Positions 16,710 to 25,787 of a DNA stretch of 64,000 bases are shown piece after piece; positions within the stretch are counted from its first letter, which is position 1; the number at the start of each line of letters is the position of its first letter. Both the position numbers and the translations under genes were made by a program. The stretch is from the NCBI RefSeq assembly GCF_002285795.1, contig NZ_CP022961.1, forward strand, positions 5,956,001 through 6,020,000, in the 5' to 3' direction. The stretch comes from Plantactinospora sp. KBS50. GTDB taxonomy: Bacteria; Actinomycetota; Actinomycetes; Mycobacteriales; Micromonosporaceae. The notes under the pieces are model-generated. The model saw only the letters and a list, made by a program, of their open reading frames with translations. It ran no database searches and was not told the DNA's origin.

Positions 16710-18779
16710 TCATCGCGTATCCGATGGGCGCAGCCGCACCCGGCGCAGCAGTTGGGCGTTGAGCGCCACCACGATCGTCGACGCCGACATGAGCACGGCC
16801 CCGACGGCGGGGCTGAGCGTCACCCCGGCCCAGGCCAATGCCCCGGCGGCGAGGGGGAGGGCGACGACGTTGTAGCCGGCGGCCCAGGCGAGGTTCTGGA
16901 TCATCTTGCGGTAGGAGGCCCGGGACAGGGCGATCACCCCGGTCACCCCGCGTGGATCCGACGAGGCCAGAACCACTCCGGCGGACTCGATGGCCACGTC
17001 GGTGCCGGCGCCGATGGCGATACCCACGTCGGCGCGGGCCAGGGCCGGGGCGTCGTTGACCCCGTCGCCGACCATGGACACCCGCAGGCCCCGCTTCTGC
17101 AGGTCGACCACCGCGTCGCCCTTGTCGGCGGGCAGCACCTCCGCGTACACCTCGTCCTCGCCGGGCCGGAAGCCGAGGTCGGCGGCGACCGCGTCGGCGA
17201 CCGGCCGGGCATCCCCGGTGATCATCACAATTTTCCGGACGCCCTGCGTGCGCAGGTCGGCGATGGCCTGCCGGGCCTCCGGGCGGACCTCGTCGTCCAG
17301 CGCGAGGGCACCGACCACAGCCGCCCGGTCGCCGTCGGTCCGCAGCAGGTGCAGCACCGCCGATCCCCGGCCGGCCCATTCCCGGGTACGGGCGGCCAGG
17401 TCCTCCGGCACTGTCGCGTCCACCTCGCGCAGCAGCGCCGGGCCGCCCACGGCGTACGTGACGCCGTCGACCTCCGCCTGCACGCCGCGTCCGGTCAGCG
17501 ACCGGAACCCGGACGCCCGCCGGGACAGCTGCCGCTGCTGCGCGGCGGCGACGATCGCCCGGGCCAGGGGATGTTCGCTGTCCGCCTCGACCGCGCCCGC
17601 CACGGCGAGCACCCCGTCATCGCCGGTGCCGCCGGTCCCGGCCACCCCGGTCACGACGTGCTCCCCGCGGGTCAGGGTGCCGGTCTTGTCGAACAGCACC
17701 GCATCCACCGTGCGCATCCGCTCCAGCGCGAGTCGGTCCTTGACCAGGATGCCGCCCTTGGCCGCCACGGCGGTGGACAGAGCGATCACCAGGGGGATGG
17801 CCAGGCCCAGGGCATGCGGGCAGGCGATCACCAGCACGGTCACCGCGCGCACGACGGCCTCGTCGAGGTTCCCGACGACGGTCCAGACAACCAGGGTGAT
17901 GGCCGCGGTGGCGGTGGCGATGTAGAACAGCCAGGCGGCGAACCGGTCGGCGAGCACCTGCGCCCGCCCGCTGGACTGCTGCGCCTGCGCGACCAGCCGT
18001 TGGATGCCCGCGAGGGCGGTGTCGTCGCCGACGGCGTCCACCCGGACCCGGATCGCCGCGTCGGTGGCGACCGTGCCCGCGACCACCCGGTCGTCGACGC
18101 TCCGTGCCACCGGCCTGGACTCCCCGGTGATCATCGACTCGTCCAGTTCGGCGGCCCCGTCGACGATCTTCCCGTCGGCCGGCACCCGGCCACCCGGGCG
18201 GACCAGCACCACGTCGCCGACGCGCAGGCCGGTGACGGACACCGCCTGCGGCTGGCCGTCCTCACCGATGCGTTCGGCGTCGTCGGGCAGCAGTGCGGCC
18301 AGCGCGGAGAGTGCCCCCTGGGCCCGGCCGATGGCCTTCATCTCCTGCCAGTGACCGAGCAGCATGATGGTCACCAGAGCGGCCAGCTCCCACCAGAAGT
18401 CCAGGTCGAACGCGCCGACCGCGGTGGCCAGCGACGCCACGTAGGCCACCATGATCGCCATCGCGATCAACAGCATCATGCCCGGCGCCCGGTCCCGTAC
18501 CTCCCGGACCGCGCCCTGCAGGAACGGCCAGCCGCCGTACACGAAAACGACGGTTCCCAACACCGGCCCGACCAGCTCGATGCCGGGAAAGTCCAAGCGG
18601 TAGCCGAACCAGTCCATCACCATGTGACTGGTCACCACGATCGGCACCGTGAGGACCAAGGTCAGCCAGAACCTGCGCCGGAACGCCTCCGGGTCGTGCC
18701 CGGCGTGCTTGTCATGCCCACGGTGCCCACCGTGGTGCGCCGTTGGGTGACTCTCCTGCTCAGAGGCATCCTGGGACAT
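16710..18779 (-). CDS. copB: CopB-type copper/silver-translocating P-type ATPase
   Basis: P1B ATPase of 689 residues in the cell membrane that pumps copper out. The N-terminus is His-rich (HHGGHRGHDKHAGHD) and has no CxxC metal domain. The membrane metal site is CPH (VIACPHALGLAIP), the mark of the CopB subgroup, with the final-helix motif MSASTIVVALNAQLLRR. DKTGTLTRG carries the phosphorylated Asp, TGES the phosphatase loop, and [12 protein letters not shown] the hinge. ATG 18779 is chosen because AGGGAGGTG lies just upstream, even though the frame opens earlier. A CsoR-type operator lies 28 bp upstream. Confidence 0.93.
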   Translation of the reverse strand: MSQDASEQESHPTAHHGGHRGHDKHAGHDPEAFRRRFWLTLVLTVPIVVTSHMVMDWFGYRLDFPGIELVGPVLGTVVFVYGGWPFLQGAVREVRDRAPGMMLLIAMAIMVAYVASLATAVGAFDLDFWWELAALVTIMLLGHWQEMKAIGRAQGALSALAALLPDDAERIGEDGQPQAVSVTGLRVGDVVLVRPGGRVPADGKIVDGAAELDESMITGESRPVARSVDDRVVAGTVATDAAIRVRVDAVGDDTALAGIQRLVAQAQQSSGRAQVLADRFAAWLFYIATATAAITLVVWTVVGNLDEAVVRAVTVLVIACPHALGLAIPLVIALSTAVAAKGGILVKDRLALERMRTVDAVLFDKTGTLTRGEHVVTGVAGTGGTGDDGVLAVAGAVEADSEHPLARAIVAAAQQRQLSRRASGFRSLTGRGVQAEVDGVTYAVGGPALLREVDATVPEDLAARTREWAGRGSAVLHLLRTDGDRAAVVGALALDDEVRPEARQAIADLRTQGVRKIVMITGDARPVADAVAADLGFRPGEDEVYAEVLPADKGDAVVDLQKRGLRVSMVGDGVNDAPALARADVGIAIGAGTDVAIESAGVVLASSDPRGVTGVIALSRASYRKMIQNLAWAAGYNVVALPLAAGALAWAGVTLSPAVGAVLMSASTIVVALNAQLLRRVRLRPSDTR

Positions 18780-18806
18780 CTCGGCACCTCCCTTCGCCAT
18801 CAAAAA

Positions 18807-18822
18807 ATACCCCCTAGGGTAT
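18807..18822. promoter_or_regulatory. CsoR-type copper operator
   Basis: ATACCCCCTAGGGTAT: inverted ATACCC/GGGTAT around CCTA. It matches the two boxes between copA and csoR at 52.3 kb (TACCCCNNNGGGGTA type). It lies directly upstream of the CopB-type ATPase gene, so the csoR product encoded 33 kb away probably controls this pump too. Confidence 0.75.
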
Positions 18823-18979
18823 CTGCCGGCATGTCGCCACCCGCCGCAGTGGGCCGGGCGGCATGGCGCCGAGGGTCGCCACCCCCGGCGACGGCGGGCT
18901 GGAGGCGTCCGTCGGGACCCGCAACCGGACATCGAGGTGTGTCGTTTCTGGGGTGGACCCGGAGGGTCGGGTGACTGTC

Positions 18980-19157
18980 TGGGTGTGTGCTGCCGATGTC
19001 ATGGCCAGCTTGGAGTAGGACGCCCCGGCCCTCGCTGATGACCGCTGTATCAGCACTGGATGGAGACTTGCGACCGATCGCCCTTTCCGAAGTTGTGGCT
19101 ACTGAACCGCGGCGGGTCCACGCCCCTTGACCAGACAACCGAAGAGGGTGATGCCCG
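18980..19157 (+). ncRNA. left non-coding end of IS110, candidate bridge RNA locus
   Basis: IS110-type elements carry a structured bridge (seek) RNA in their non-coding end; in the IS110 subgroup this is upstream of the transposase gene. About 180 non-coding bases precede this transposase while almost none follow it, consistent with that subgroup. I did not fold the sequence and cannot place the guide loops or the exact element end. Confidence 0.3.
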
Positions 19158-20360
19158 GTGGGCAGTCTGTGGGCCGGCGTCGACGTCGGCGAGACCCACC
19201 ACCACGTTTGCGTCGTCGACGACGACGGCACCGTGGTGATGTCCGGGAAGATCCCCAACGACCAGCAGGCCATCTCCGGCATCGCCGGGCTCGATAAACG
19301 CCGCAAGCCGATCCGCTGGGCCGTCGACCTACGCGGCGGACCCGCGGCACTGCTGCTGGCGGTTCTGTTCGACCGGGGCGCGGACGTGCGCTACGTCAGC
19401 GGCACCGTCACCTCGCGGATGGCGGAGGCGTTCCACGGCGAACGCAAGACCGACGCTCACGACGCGTACGTCATCGCCCAGACCCTGCGCATGCGCGGCG
19501 ACCTACCGACCCTCACCCTCGCGGACGGGGTGCAGCAGCAGTTGAAGCTGCTCGTCTCCCGCCGCTTGGACCTGGTCGCCGACCGGGTCCGTATCGCCGC
19601 CCGCATCCAAGACCTCCTGGCCATGATCAGCCCAGCGCTGGAGAAGGCGCTGAACCTGCGCAGTAAACGCGCGCTCCGGCTGCTGGCACAGTGGCAGACC
19701 CCCGCCGGGCTACGTCGTGCCGGCGAAGCCCGCATCCTGGCCTACCTGCGCCAACACGGCGTGCGGGCCGCCAAGGCGCTGACCGTCAAAGTCCTCACCG
19801 CCGCGCGGACGCAGACCGTCCCCGTCGCCGGAGAGGCCACCGCGGCCGGGACCGTGGCGCAGATGGCCACCGACCTGGAAGCGGTCAACGACCGGATCGC
19901 CGCCATCGAGGAAACCATCGCCGGCATCGTCGCGGAGCACGAGCTGGGAGAGATCGTCACCAGCCTGCCCGGCATCGGCACCACCCTCGCCGCCGAGTTC
20001 CTCGCCCACGCCGGCACCCTCACCACCTACCCCAGCGCCGCAGCCCTCGCCGCGCACGCCGGCCTCGCCCCGATCTCCCGCGACTCTGGCAGCCGTCAGG
20101 GCCACCAGATTCGGCCACACCGCTACCACCGTGGCCTGCGACGGGTGTTCAGCATGTCCAGCTTCACCGCCCTGACCCACTGCCCACGATCACGCGCCTA
20201 CTACGACAAGAAACGAGCCGGAGGGAAGACCCACCGCCAAGCCACCGCCGCCCTGTCCAGACAACGCCTCAACGTCCTCTGGGCCTGCACCCGCGACAAG
20301 ACCCCCTACCAGCCTAAACAACCAAGATCAGCAGAGGTGGCGCTGTGCGAACTCGCGTAG
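19158..20360 (+). CDS. IS110-family transposase
   Basis: A 400-residue DEDD recombinase. The N-terminal RuvC-like domain starts WAGVDVGETHHHVCVVDDDG with the first Asp, and GERKTDAHDAYVIAQ holds the late acidic pair. The C-terminal Tnp2 domain has LPGIGTTLAAEFLAHAG and HAGLAPISRDSGSRQG with the conserved catalytic Ser. The GTG is preceded by GAAGAGGGTGATG. The frame is complete. Insertion appears to have interrupted a second copy of the HTH gene at 7109, whose remainder lies directly downstream. Confidence 0.92.
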   Translation: MGSLWAGVDVGETHHHVCVVDDDGTVVMSGKIPNDQQAISGIAGLDKRRKPIRWAVDLRGGPAALLLAVLFDRGADVRYVSGTVTSRMAEAFHGERKTDAHDAYVIAQTLRMRGDLPTLTLADGVQQQLKLLVSRRLDLVADRVRIAARIQDLLAMISPALEKALNLRSKRALRLLAQWQTPAGLRRAGEARILAYLRQHGVRAAKALTVKVLTAARTQTVPVAGEATAAGTVAQMATDLEAVNDRIAAIEETIAGIVAEHELGEIVTSLPGIGTTLAAEFLAHAGTLTTYPSAAALAAHAGLAPISRDSGSRQGHQIRPHRYHRGLRRVFSMSSFTALTHCPRSRAYYDKKRAGGKTHRQATAALSRQRLNVLWACTRDKTPYQPKQPRSAEVALCELA

Positions 20361-20361
20361 A

Positions 20362-20640
20362 GACTCCACCGCGGCCCTTACCGCACTACAAGGCCCAACC
20401 GTGGGCACGGTGACGCTCCCGCGTCATCTCGACTGGTCCGGGCATGCCGAGTATGACCTGAGCCGGCCCGCGCGCCTGGCCAGCATGTACAAGGTGGTAC
20501 TCACCGAGGCCAGCACCGTCGAGGATCTCAACACCTGACTCGATGCCGACCTCCTCCGGCGGCCCTGGCCCATCCTCCGGCTGCCACCCCGACTGCGCCA
20601 GCGCTGGGAGGACGCCTTCCCGGCCTGTGAGCGGTCCGAG
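20362..20640 (+). pseudogene. relic of the HTH protein gene (second copy of 7109-7675)
   Basis: Translation gives LPRHLDWSGHAEYDLSRPAR and LASMYKVVLTEASTVEDLNT, near-identical to residues about 105-150 of the intact protein at 7109. A TGA replaces the next Trp codon (TGG in the intact copy), and homology continues to RQRWEDAFP before being lost. The N-terminal half with the HTH is missing; the IS110 element abuts this side. Its stop is again a Trp-to-TGA change, as in mbtH. Confidence 0.8.
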
Positions 20641-20657
20641 GTCTTGCGCCCGTAATC

Positions 20658-21761
20658 TCAGCGCTGCACGCGGGCACCAGCTCCCCTCATCAGGGCCTCG
20701 ACCTCGGCGAAACCGGCCATCGACGTGTCGCCGGGGGTGGTCATCGCCAGGGCGCCGTGTGCCGCGCCGTATTCGACGGCGAGGGCCAGGTCGCCGTCCC
20801 GCTCCAGCAGACCGTAAATCAGGCCGGAGGCGAAGCTGTCGCCTCCACCGACCCGGTCGAGTATCTCCAGCCCGGGGCGGTCGGTCGCCGCGGCGAATTC
20901 ACCAGCCGCCCAGGCGACGGCACCCCAGTCGTTCACGGTCGCGCTGCGTACGCCACGCAGCGTGGTCGCGACGACCTTGAAGTTGGGGTACTGCTCGACC
21001 ACCGCCCCGATCATCGTCCGGAACTTGCCGGCGTCCAGTGCGCCGCTGTGGATGTCGGTGTCCGGCACGGCGAAACCGAGGCAGGCGGTGAAGTCCTCCT
21101 CGTTGCCGATCATCACGTCGACGAGCCGGGCGAGGCGCCTGTTGACCTCGCGAGCACGCTCCTGACCGCCGACGGACTTCCACAGGCTGGGCCGGTAGTT
21201 CAGGTCGTAGGACACGATCGTGCCGTAACGGCGTGCGGCCGTCATCGCCACTTCGACGGTTTGCGCGGCCGTCTCCGACAGTGCCGCGTAGATGCCGCCG
21301 GTGTGCAGCCACCGCACGCCCAAGGTGCCGAAGAGGTGGTCCCAGTCGACGTCGTCCGGCTTGAGCTGCCCGGCCGCGGTGTGGCCTCGGTCCGAGGTGC
21401 CGACCGCCCCGCGTACGCCAAAGCCACGCTCTGTGAAGTTGAGCCCGTTGCGGACAGTCCGGCCGAGCCCGTCGTAGGGAATCCACGCGATGAGGCTGGT
21501 GTCGACGCCACCCTGCAGAACGAGGTCCTCCAGGAGCCGGCCGACCTCGTTGTCGGCGAACGCGGTGACGATTGCGGTCCGCAGCCCGAAGCAACGCCGT
21601 AGACCGCGTGCCACGTTGTACTCGCCGCCGCCCTCCCAGACGCGAAAGTTGCGGGCGGTACGGACGCGGCCCTCGCCAGGGTCGAGTCGCAGCATGATCT
21701 CGCCGAGCGACACGAGGTCGTACCGGCAGTCGGCCTTGGGTCGAGGGTTGACGACGCTCAT
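20658..21761 (-). CDS. kdgK: PfkB-family 2-dehydro-3-deoxygluconokinase (KDG kinase)
   Basis: Phosphorylates 2-keto-3-deoxy sugar acids before aldol cleavage. It is 367 residues, with the PfkB N-terminal SLGEIMLRLDPGEG, the substrate-binding GGGEYNVARGL, and the C-terminal motif RVGGGDSFASGLIYG containing the catalytic Asp. ATG 21761 overlaps the aldolase stop by 4 bp (ATGA). It is the last gene of the transporter-dehydratase-aldolase operon, so the natural substrate is the 2-keto-3-deoxy acid made by the dehydratase two genes upstream; whether that is gluconate- or galactonate-derived is not visible. Confidence 0.88.
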   Translation of the reverse strand: MSVVNPRPKADCRYDLVSLGEIMLRLDPGEGRVRTARNFRVWEGGGEYNVARGLRRCFGLRTAIVTAFADNEVGRLLEDLVLQGGVDTSLIAWIPYDGLGRTVRNGLNFTERGFGVRGAVGTSDRGHTAAGQLKPDDVDWDHLFGTLGVRWLHTGGIYAALSETAAQTVEVAMTAARRYGTIVSYDLNYRPSLWKSVGGQERAREVNRRLARLVDVMIGNEEDFTACLGFAVPDTDIHSGALDAGKFRTMIGAVVEQYPNFKVVATTLRGVRSATVNDWGAVAWAAGEFAAATDRPGLEILDRVGGGDSFASGLIYGLLERDGDLALAVEYGAAHGALAMTTPGDTSMAGFAEVEALMRGAGARVQR

Positions 21762-22381
21762 GCCGCACCGCCCGCCGCCGCGACGGCCTGCTCAGCGCGA
21801 GTGGTGATCTCGTCCCACTGCTCCGCCGCGATGATGTCGGTGGGTGCGACCGCCGTCGAACCGACCGCGAGGACGGCCGGGAGGACGATGTAATCCGGGA
21901 TCAGGGCGGGGGTGACGCCGCCGGTCGGGATGAACCGCACCCCACTGAACGGGGCCGACAACGCCTTGATCATCGCGACGCCGCCGAGTTGCTGCGCCGG
22001 GAAGAACTTGACGACGCCGAGCCCGGCGTCGAGGGCCGTATGGATCTCGGTCGCGGTGGCGACACCCGGGAACACCGGCACTGCGGCGTCCTGGCAGACA
22101 CGGACGACGCGGGGCGCGAAGCCCGGGGTCACGACGAATCGGGCCCCGGCCGCGATCGACCGCTCGGCCTGCTCGGCGGTGAGCACCGTGCCCGCGCCGA
22201 CCACGAGATCCCCGCGGCCGGCGAGGGCCCGGATGGCGTCGATCCCGGCCGTGGTCCGCAGCGTCACCTCGGCGGTGGTAAGCCCACCCTTGACCAATGC
22301 GTCGCCCAGCGCGCCGACCTTGCCGGCGTCCTGGATGACCAGGACCGGTAGCACCCGCCCGATCTGTAGGGAGTTCGCCAC
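21758..22381 (-). CDS. eda: KDPG/KHG-type aldolase
   Basis: Class I aldolase that splits 2-keto-3-deoxy-6-phospho sugar acids into pyruvate and a phosphorylated aldehyde. It has 207 residues, with the catalytic Glu in TTAEVTLRT, the VGAGTVLTAEQ loop, the Schiff-base Lys in GVVKFFPAQQLGG, and FIPTGGVTP. The GTG at 22381 lies 2 bp after the dehydratase stop, and its own stop overlaps the kinase start, so the three enzymes are translationally coupled. Together they form a semi-phosphorylative or Entner-Doudoroff-like lower branch. Confidence 0.92.
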   Translation of the reverse strand: MANSLQIGRVLPVLVIQDAGKVGALGDALVKGGLTTAEVTLRTTAGIDAIRALAGRGDLVVGAGTVLTAEQAERSIAAGARFVVTPGFAPRVVRVCQDAAVPVFPGVATATEIHTALDAGLGVVKFFPAQQLGGVAMIKALSAPFSGVRFIPTGGVTPALIPDYIVLPAVLAVGSTAVAPTDIIAAEQWDEITTRAEQAVAAAGGAA

Positions 22382-22383
22382 GG

Positions 22384-23514
22384 TCACGCCCCGATCTGGA
22401 TGCTGAAGCGCTCGTCCGCGCCGTCGGAAATGCGCGCCCCGATGCCCGGCTCCTCGCTGCCCCAGACCCGGCCGTCCTTGACCACCGGCGGATCGACGAG
22501 GAAGCCCTCCCAGCCGAGACCGCCGTACGCGTCGAACTCGATCATCGGCGCATTGTCGCAACTGAGGATGACCTGCAACCCGGCGTAGATGCCGATACCG
22601 GTGCCGGAGGAGCAGCCGATGTGCGGGACGCACTTGAGGTTCCAGGCGCCGGCCATGTCCGCGATCCGCTTGAGCTCGGAGATCCCGCCGACGCTGGCGG
22701 CATCCGGCTGGACGATGTCGAAGGGCAACTTCGACATCAGGTCGATGTACTCGTACCGCGTCAGCAGCGACTCACCGCCGGCCAGTGGGATGTCCACCCG
22801 GTCAGCCAGCCACGAGTGACCGGTGACGTACTGCGACAGGCTGTGCGACATGATCGGCTCCTCCAGCCAGGCTACCCGGAGGTCGTGCAGTTCCTTGGCC
22901 AGCGTCAGGGCGCCCCTGCGGTCATATGCCATGTTGGCGTCGACCATCAGCTCAATCCCGGCGCCGACCGCTGTGCGCACTGACTGCACGAGGTGGACCG
23001 CTTGGTGGAGATCGCCGTCGACACGCAGCTTGATCGCCGTATAGCCGGCAGCCACCGCCTCCTTGGCCTCGACGACAGCCTGGTCGACCGGCTTCAGCGA
23101 GGGTGCGAAGTACGCCCGCGCCGAGTGCTGCGACGTGCCGAGCAGCCGGTGGACCGGCTGCCCGGCGGTCTTGCCCATCAGATCCCACAGGGCGATGTCG
23201 ATACCGCTCAGTGCGTACGTCTCGACGCCGCGGCGGCCCCACATGTGCGTCGCCCGCATCATGCTGTGCCACAGCGCGCCGATGTCCCGCGGGTCACGGC
23301 CGGTGATCATCGGACCGAGCTGCTCGTTGATCAGCGGGCCGACGGTCGCGAAGTACTCGGCCGAGAAGCCAGCCTCGCCGATGCCCACTGAACCGTCGCT
23401 GGTGCTGACCTCGACGATGATGCCACCCTTGGTACCCACCGCCATCGCTCCCCAGCGCAGCTTCTCCTTCAGGGGCAGTCCGACGGCATATGCCCGAACG
23501 CCTGCGATTTTCAT
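22384..23514 (-). CDS. enolase-superfamily sugar-acid dehydratase (mandelate racemase-like)
   Basis: A 376-residue protein starting MKIAGVRAYAVGLPLKEKLR. The barrel has the Lys pair region TAIKLRVD, three metal ligands (Asp in LMVDANMAYD, Glu in AWLEEPIM, Glu in LAGGESLL), the QPDAASVGGI strand and the late His in CVPHIGCS. This fits acid-sugar dehydratases or cycloisomerases of the MR/MLE group; exact substrate cannot be read from sequence. ATG 23514 is preferred over the TTG two codons earlier. Neighbours (transporter upstream, aldolase and kinase downstream) support an aldonate dehydratase giving a 2-keto-3-deoxy acid. Confidence 0.85.
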   Translation of the reverse strand: MKIAGVRAYAVGLPLKEKLRWGAMAVGTKGGIIVEVSTSDGSVGIGEAGFSAEYFATVGPLINEQLGPMITGRDPRDIGALWHSMMRATHMWGRRGVETYALSGIDIALWDLMGKTAGQPVHRLLGTSQHSARAYFAPSLKPVDQAVVEAKEAVAAGYTAIKLRVDGDLHQAVHLVQSVRTAVGAGIELMVDANMAYDRRGALTLAKELHDLRVAWLEEPIMSHSLSQYVTGHSWLADRVDIPLAGGESLLTRYEYIDLMSKLPFDIVQPDAASVGGISELKRIADMAGAWNLKCVPHIGCSSGTGIGIYAGLQVILSCDNAPMIEFDAYGGLGWEGFLVDPPVVKDGRVWGSEEPGIGARISDGADERFSIQIGA

Positions 23515-23568
23515 GCTCAACTCACCGTTCGCCTCGTGGCTGTTGCTGTCGGATGGTGGGCCGGCGCG

Positions 23569-24705
23569 TCAGGCGCCGTATTTCTTTGGTGCCGCAAGAG
23601 CCCACTCGGTGTAGCTCTGGTGCCAGTCCACATTGGTCTTGTCGACGACCTGGGTCGGGTTGTTGATGATCTGGGTGACTGACTGGCCAAGGACCGCCGT
23701 CACGAAGATCGCCTCAATGAGGTTCTGGCCCTGGTCAACGCCACCGATATCGACGGTGGCGGTGAGCTTGCCGGCCTTGATCTGCTTGTAGCCGGAGACC
23801 AGCCCGTCGGCGCCGATGGTCAGGACGCCGTTGGTGCCGTCCCAGTGCTTGAGGCCGGCGGTGTCGATGGCCTGGGACGCGCCGAGCGCCATCTCCTCGT
23901 TTTCGCCGTAGATCGCGTTCACGTCGCTGTTCTTGGTCAGCAGGTCCTGCGCGGCGGCGAAGCCCTTGTCACGCACATAACCGCCGTCGGCCTGGCCGAC
24001 CACCCTGATGTCCGGGTTCTCGGCGAGCGCCCTGTCGAAGCCGATCTTGCGGCCGCGGGTCCAGTCCGAGCCGGACGGGCCCCAGATCTGGAGGATGTTG
24101 CCCTTGCCCTTCAGCTTTTCGGCGATGTACTTGCCGGCCAGGTAGCCCGACTGCCAGCGGTTGTCGTAACCGACGTTGGTGACGGTCTGCAGTTGGTCCT
24201 CGGGGTAGAGCTCGGCCGGCTGGTTGAACTGGTAAATCTTCACGCCCTTGCTGGTCGCGTCGCGGTACAGGCTCTGCACCGTGGCGAAGTTGGCACCGGT
24301 GCAGACCGCGATGGCGTCAAACTTGCGGGAGACCCACGATTGGACGATGCCAAGGGTGCCCTGGACGGCGTTGAAGTCGCCGACCGGCGCCTGTCGCTCC
24401 CACACCCACTTGCAGCCGAACCGCTGCTCGTACTCGTTCATCCGGTGCCAGGCGGCGTGCTCGATCTGGGTGAAGTTCTCGGAGAGGACCGGCGGGGTGA
24501 AGCCGACCTTGATTTCCCTGCCGTTGACGATCTTCTTGATCGCGTCGTCGAACGACTCGCTGGCCGCCGTACCGCCGCCGCGCGACTGCGCCGATTCGCC
24601 GTTGGGCGAGCAGGCGGCAATCAGCGATCCACCGACGCCGGCGCCGGCCAGCAGCCCGGCTGTGCGCAGCATCCGCCGGCGCGAGACTCCATCGAAGTTG
24701 GGCAT
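23569..24705 (-). CDS. sugar ABC transporter substrate-binding lipoprotein
   Basis: Periplasmic-binding-protein type 1 fold, anchored outside the membrane. The N-terminus combines a Tat motif (SRRRMLRTAGLLAG) with a lipobox (GSLIAACSP). The mature part resembles RbsB/xylose-binding proteins (VKIYQFNQPAELYP, SGYLAGKYIAEKL, NAIYGENEEMALGA). It is 378 residues. It lies between the dehydratase gene and two permease genes, as the ligand-catching part of the importer. Ligand unknown; the island suggests a sugar acid or polyol. Confidence 0.9.
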   Translation of the reverse strand: MPNFDGVSRRRMLRTAGLLAGAGVGGSLIAACSPNGESAQSRGGGTAASESFDDAIKKIVNGREIKVGFTPPVLSENFTQIEHAAWHRMNEYEQRFGCKWVWERQAPVGDFNAVQGTLGIVQSWVSRKFDAIAVCTGANFATVQSLYRDATSKGVKIYQFNQPAELYPEDQLQTVTNVGYDNRWQSGYLAGKYIAEKLKGKGNILQIWGPSGSDWTRGRKIGFDRALAENPDIRVVGQADGGYVRDKGFAAAQDLLTKNSDVNAIYGENEEMALGASQAIDTAGLKHWDGTNGVLTIGADGLVSGYKQIKAGKLTATVDIGGVDQGQNLIEAIFVTAVLGQSVTQIINNPTQVVDKTNVDWHQSYTEWALAAPKKYGA

Positions 24706-24758
24706 GACTATCTCCTTGTGGGGTGTGGTACTGCGTTGCGGACGGGGGGTGCGGTACT

Positions 24759-25787
24759 TCAGTTACGGGGTGCGCCGATCGAGCGGGCGATGCCGCTCCA
24801 CGCCTGGTTTGCCAGGACGGCGAGGATGAGTACGAGGCCGGTGACCACCGTCTGCCAGCTCGACTCGACGCCGGTCAAGTTGATGATGTTGCGCGTCAGC
24901 GTCAGGGTCAGCGCACCAACCAGAGCGCCGACCACCCGGCCCTTGCCGCCAAAGAGTGAGGCTCCGCCGATCACGGCCGCGGCGATGGCGCTGATCTCGT
25001 ACCCGTTGCCGATCAGCGGCGGCACGGTGGTCGTCCGGCCCGCTATGTGGATGCCGGCGATCGCGGCCATCAGCCCGCTGATCACGTACGCGGCGATTTT
25101 GGTGCGGTCGACCCGGATGCCGGCGTTCTGTGCGCCGCTCGGTGAGCTTCCGACCGCGTAGAACCGCACGCCGTAGGTGGTGCGGCGCAGGACGAGCGAG
25201 ACCGCGACGCTGACGGCGAGGACCAGCAACATGGGTACGGTGATCGGCCCGAGGATCTGCCGCAACCCGCCGATGTAGTAGTACGCATCGGTCATGTAGC
25301 CAAGGATCGGCACGCCGGCCGTCCAGTAGAGCAGGACCCCGCCGGCCAGGCCGAGCATCGCCAGCGTCGCGATGAAGTCGGGGATACCGAGCCTGGTGAT
25401 GAGAAGCCCGTTGACGAGACCGATGCCGGCGCCGACGCCCAGCGCGGCGAGAAGCGCGACGGCCAGCGGCATCCCGTTGTTGAGGCAACTGGCCGCCACG
25501 CCGGCGCTGAGGGCCATCACCGACCCGACCGAGAGGTCGAGGCCGCCGGCGATGAGCACCACGGTCATGCCGATCGCCAGGAAGCTCACGGTGATCATCG
25601 CGTTGATGATGTTGGTGAGGTTGCCGGCCGTCGCGAATGCCGGCTCGGTGAACGCCATCACCGCGCACACGACGACGAGGAGGGCGAGGATCCCGAACGA
25701 GGGATCGCGCAGGATGCGGACGCGAACCGCGGAGACCCGCTCGTTGGTGGTGGCGGACACCCGCTCGGGGGTGAGGGTGATCATCAT
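24759..25787 (-). CDS. sugar ABC transporter permease (RbsC-like)
   Basis: A 342-residue BPD_transp_2 membrane protein with about ten hydrophobic helices, for example ILALLVVVCAVMAFTEPAFA and FLAIGMTVVLIAGGLDLSVG, the latter leading into the conserved DLSVGSVMAL segment. The EAA-like loop is in GGKGRVVGALVGAL. ATG 25787 overlaps the stop of the other permease by 4 bp. Two different permeases with one ATPase make a heterodimeric channel, as in some tetritol/pentitol importers. Confidence 0.9.
   Translation of the reverse strand: MMITLTPERVSATTNERVSAVRVRILRDPSFGILALLVVVCAVMAFTEPAFATAGNLTNIINAMITVSFLAIGMTVVLIAGGLDLSVGSVMALSAGVAASCLNNGMPLAVALLAALGVGAGIGLVNGLLITRLGIPDFIATLAMLGLAGGVLLYWTAGVPILGYMTDAYYYIGGLRQILGPITVPMLLVLAVSVAVSLVLRRTTYGVRFYAVGSSPSGAQNAGIRVDRTKIAAYVISGLMAAIAGIHIAGRTTTVPPLIGNGYEISAIAAAVIGGASLFGGKGRVVGALVGALTLTLTRNIINLTGVESSWQTVVTGLVLILAVLANQAWSGIARSIGAPRN

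Noticed and set aside
16389-18974. An 861-codon plus-strand frame opposite the CopB-type gene
   Set aside because: Shadow frame, low-complexity His/Arg/Gly/Gln translation, and it crosses the CsoR operator.
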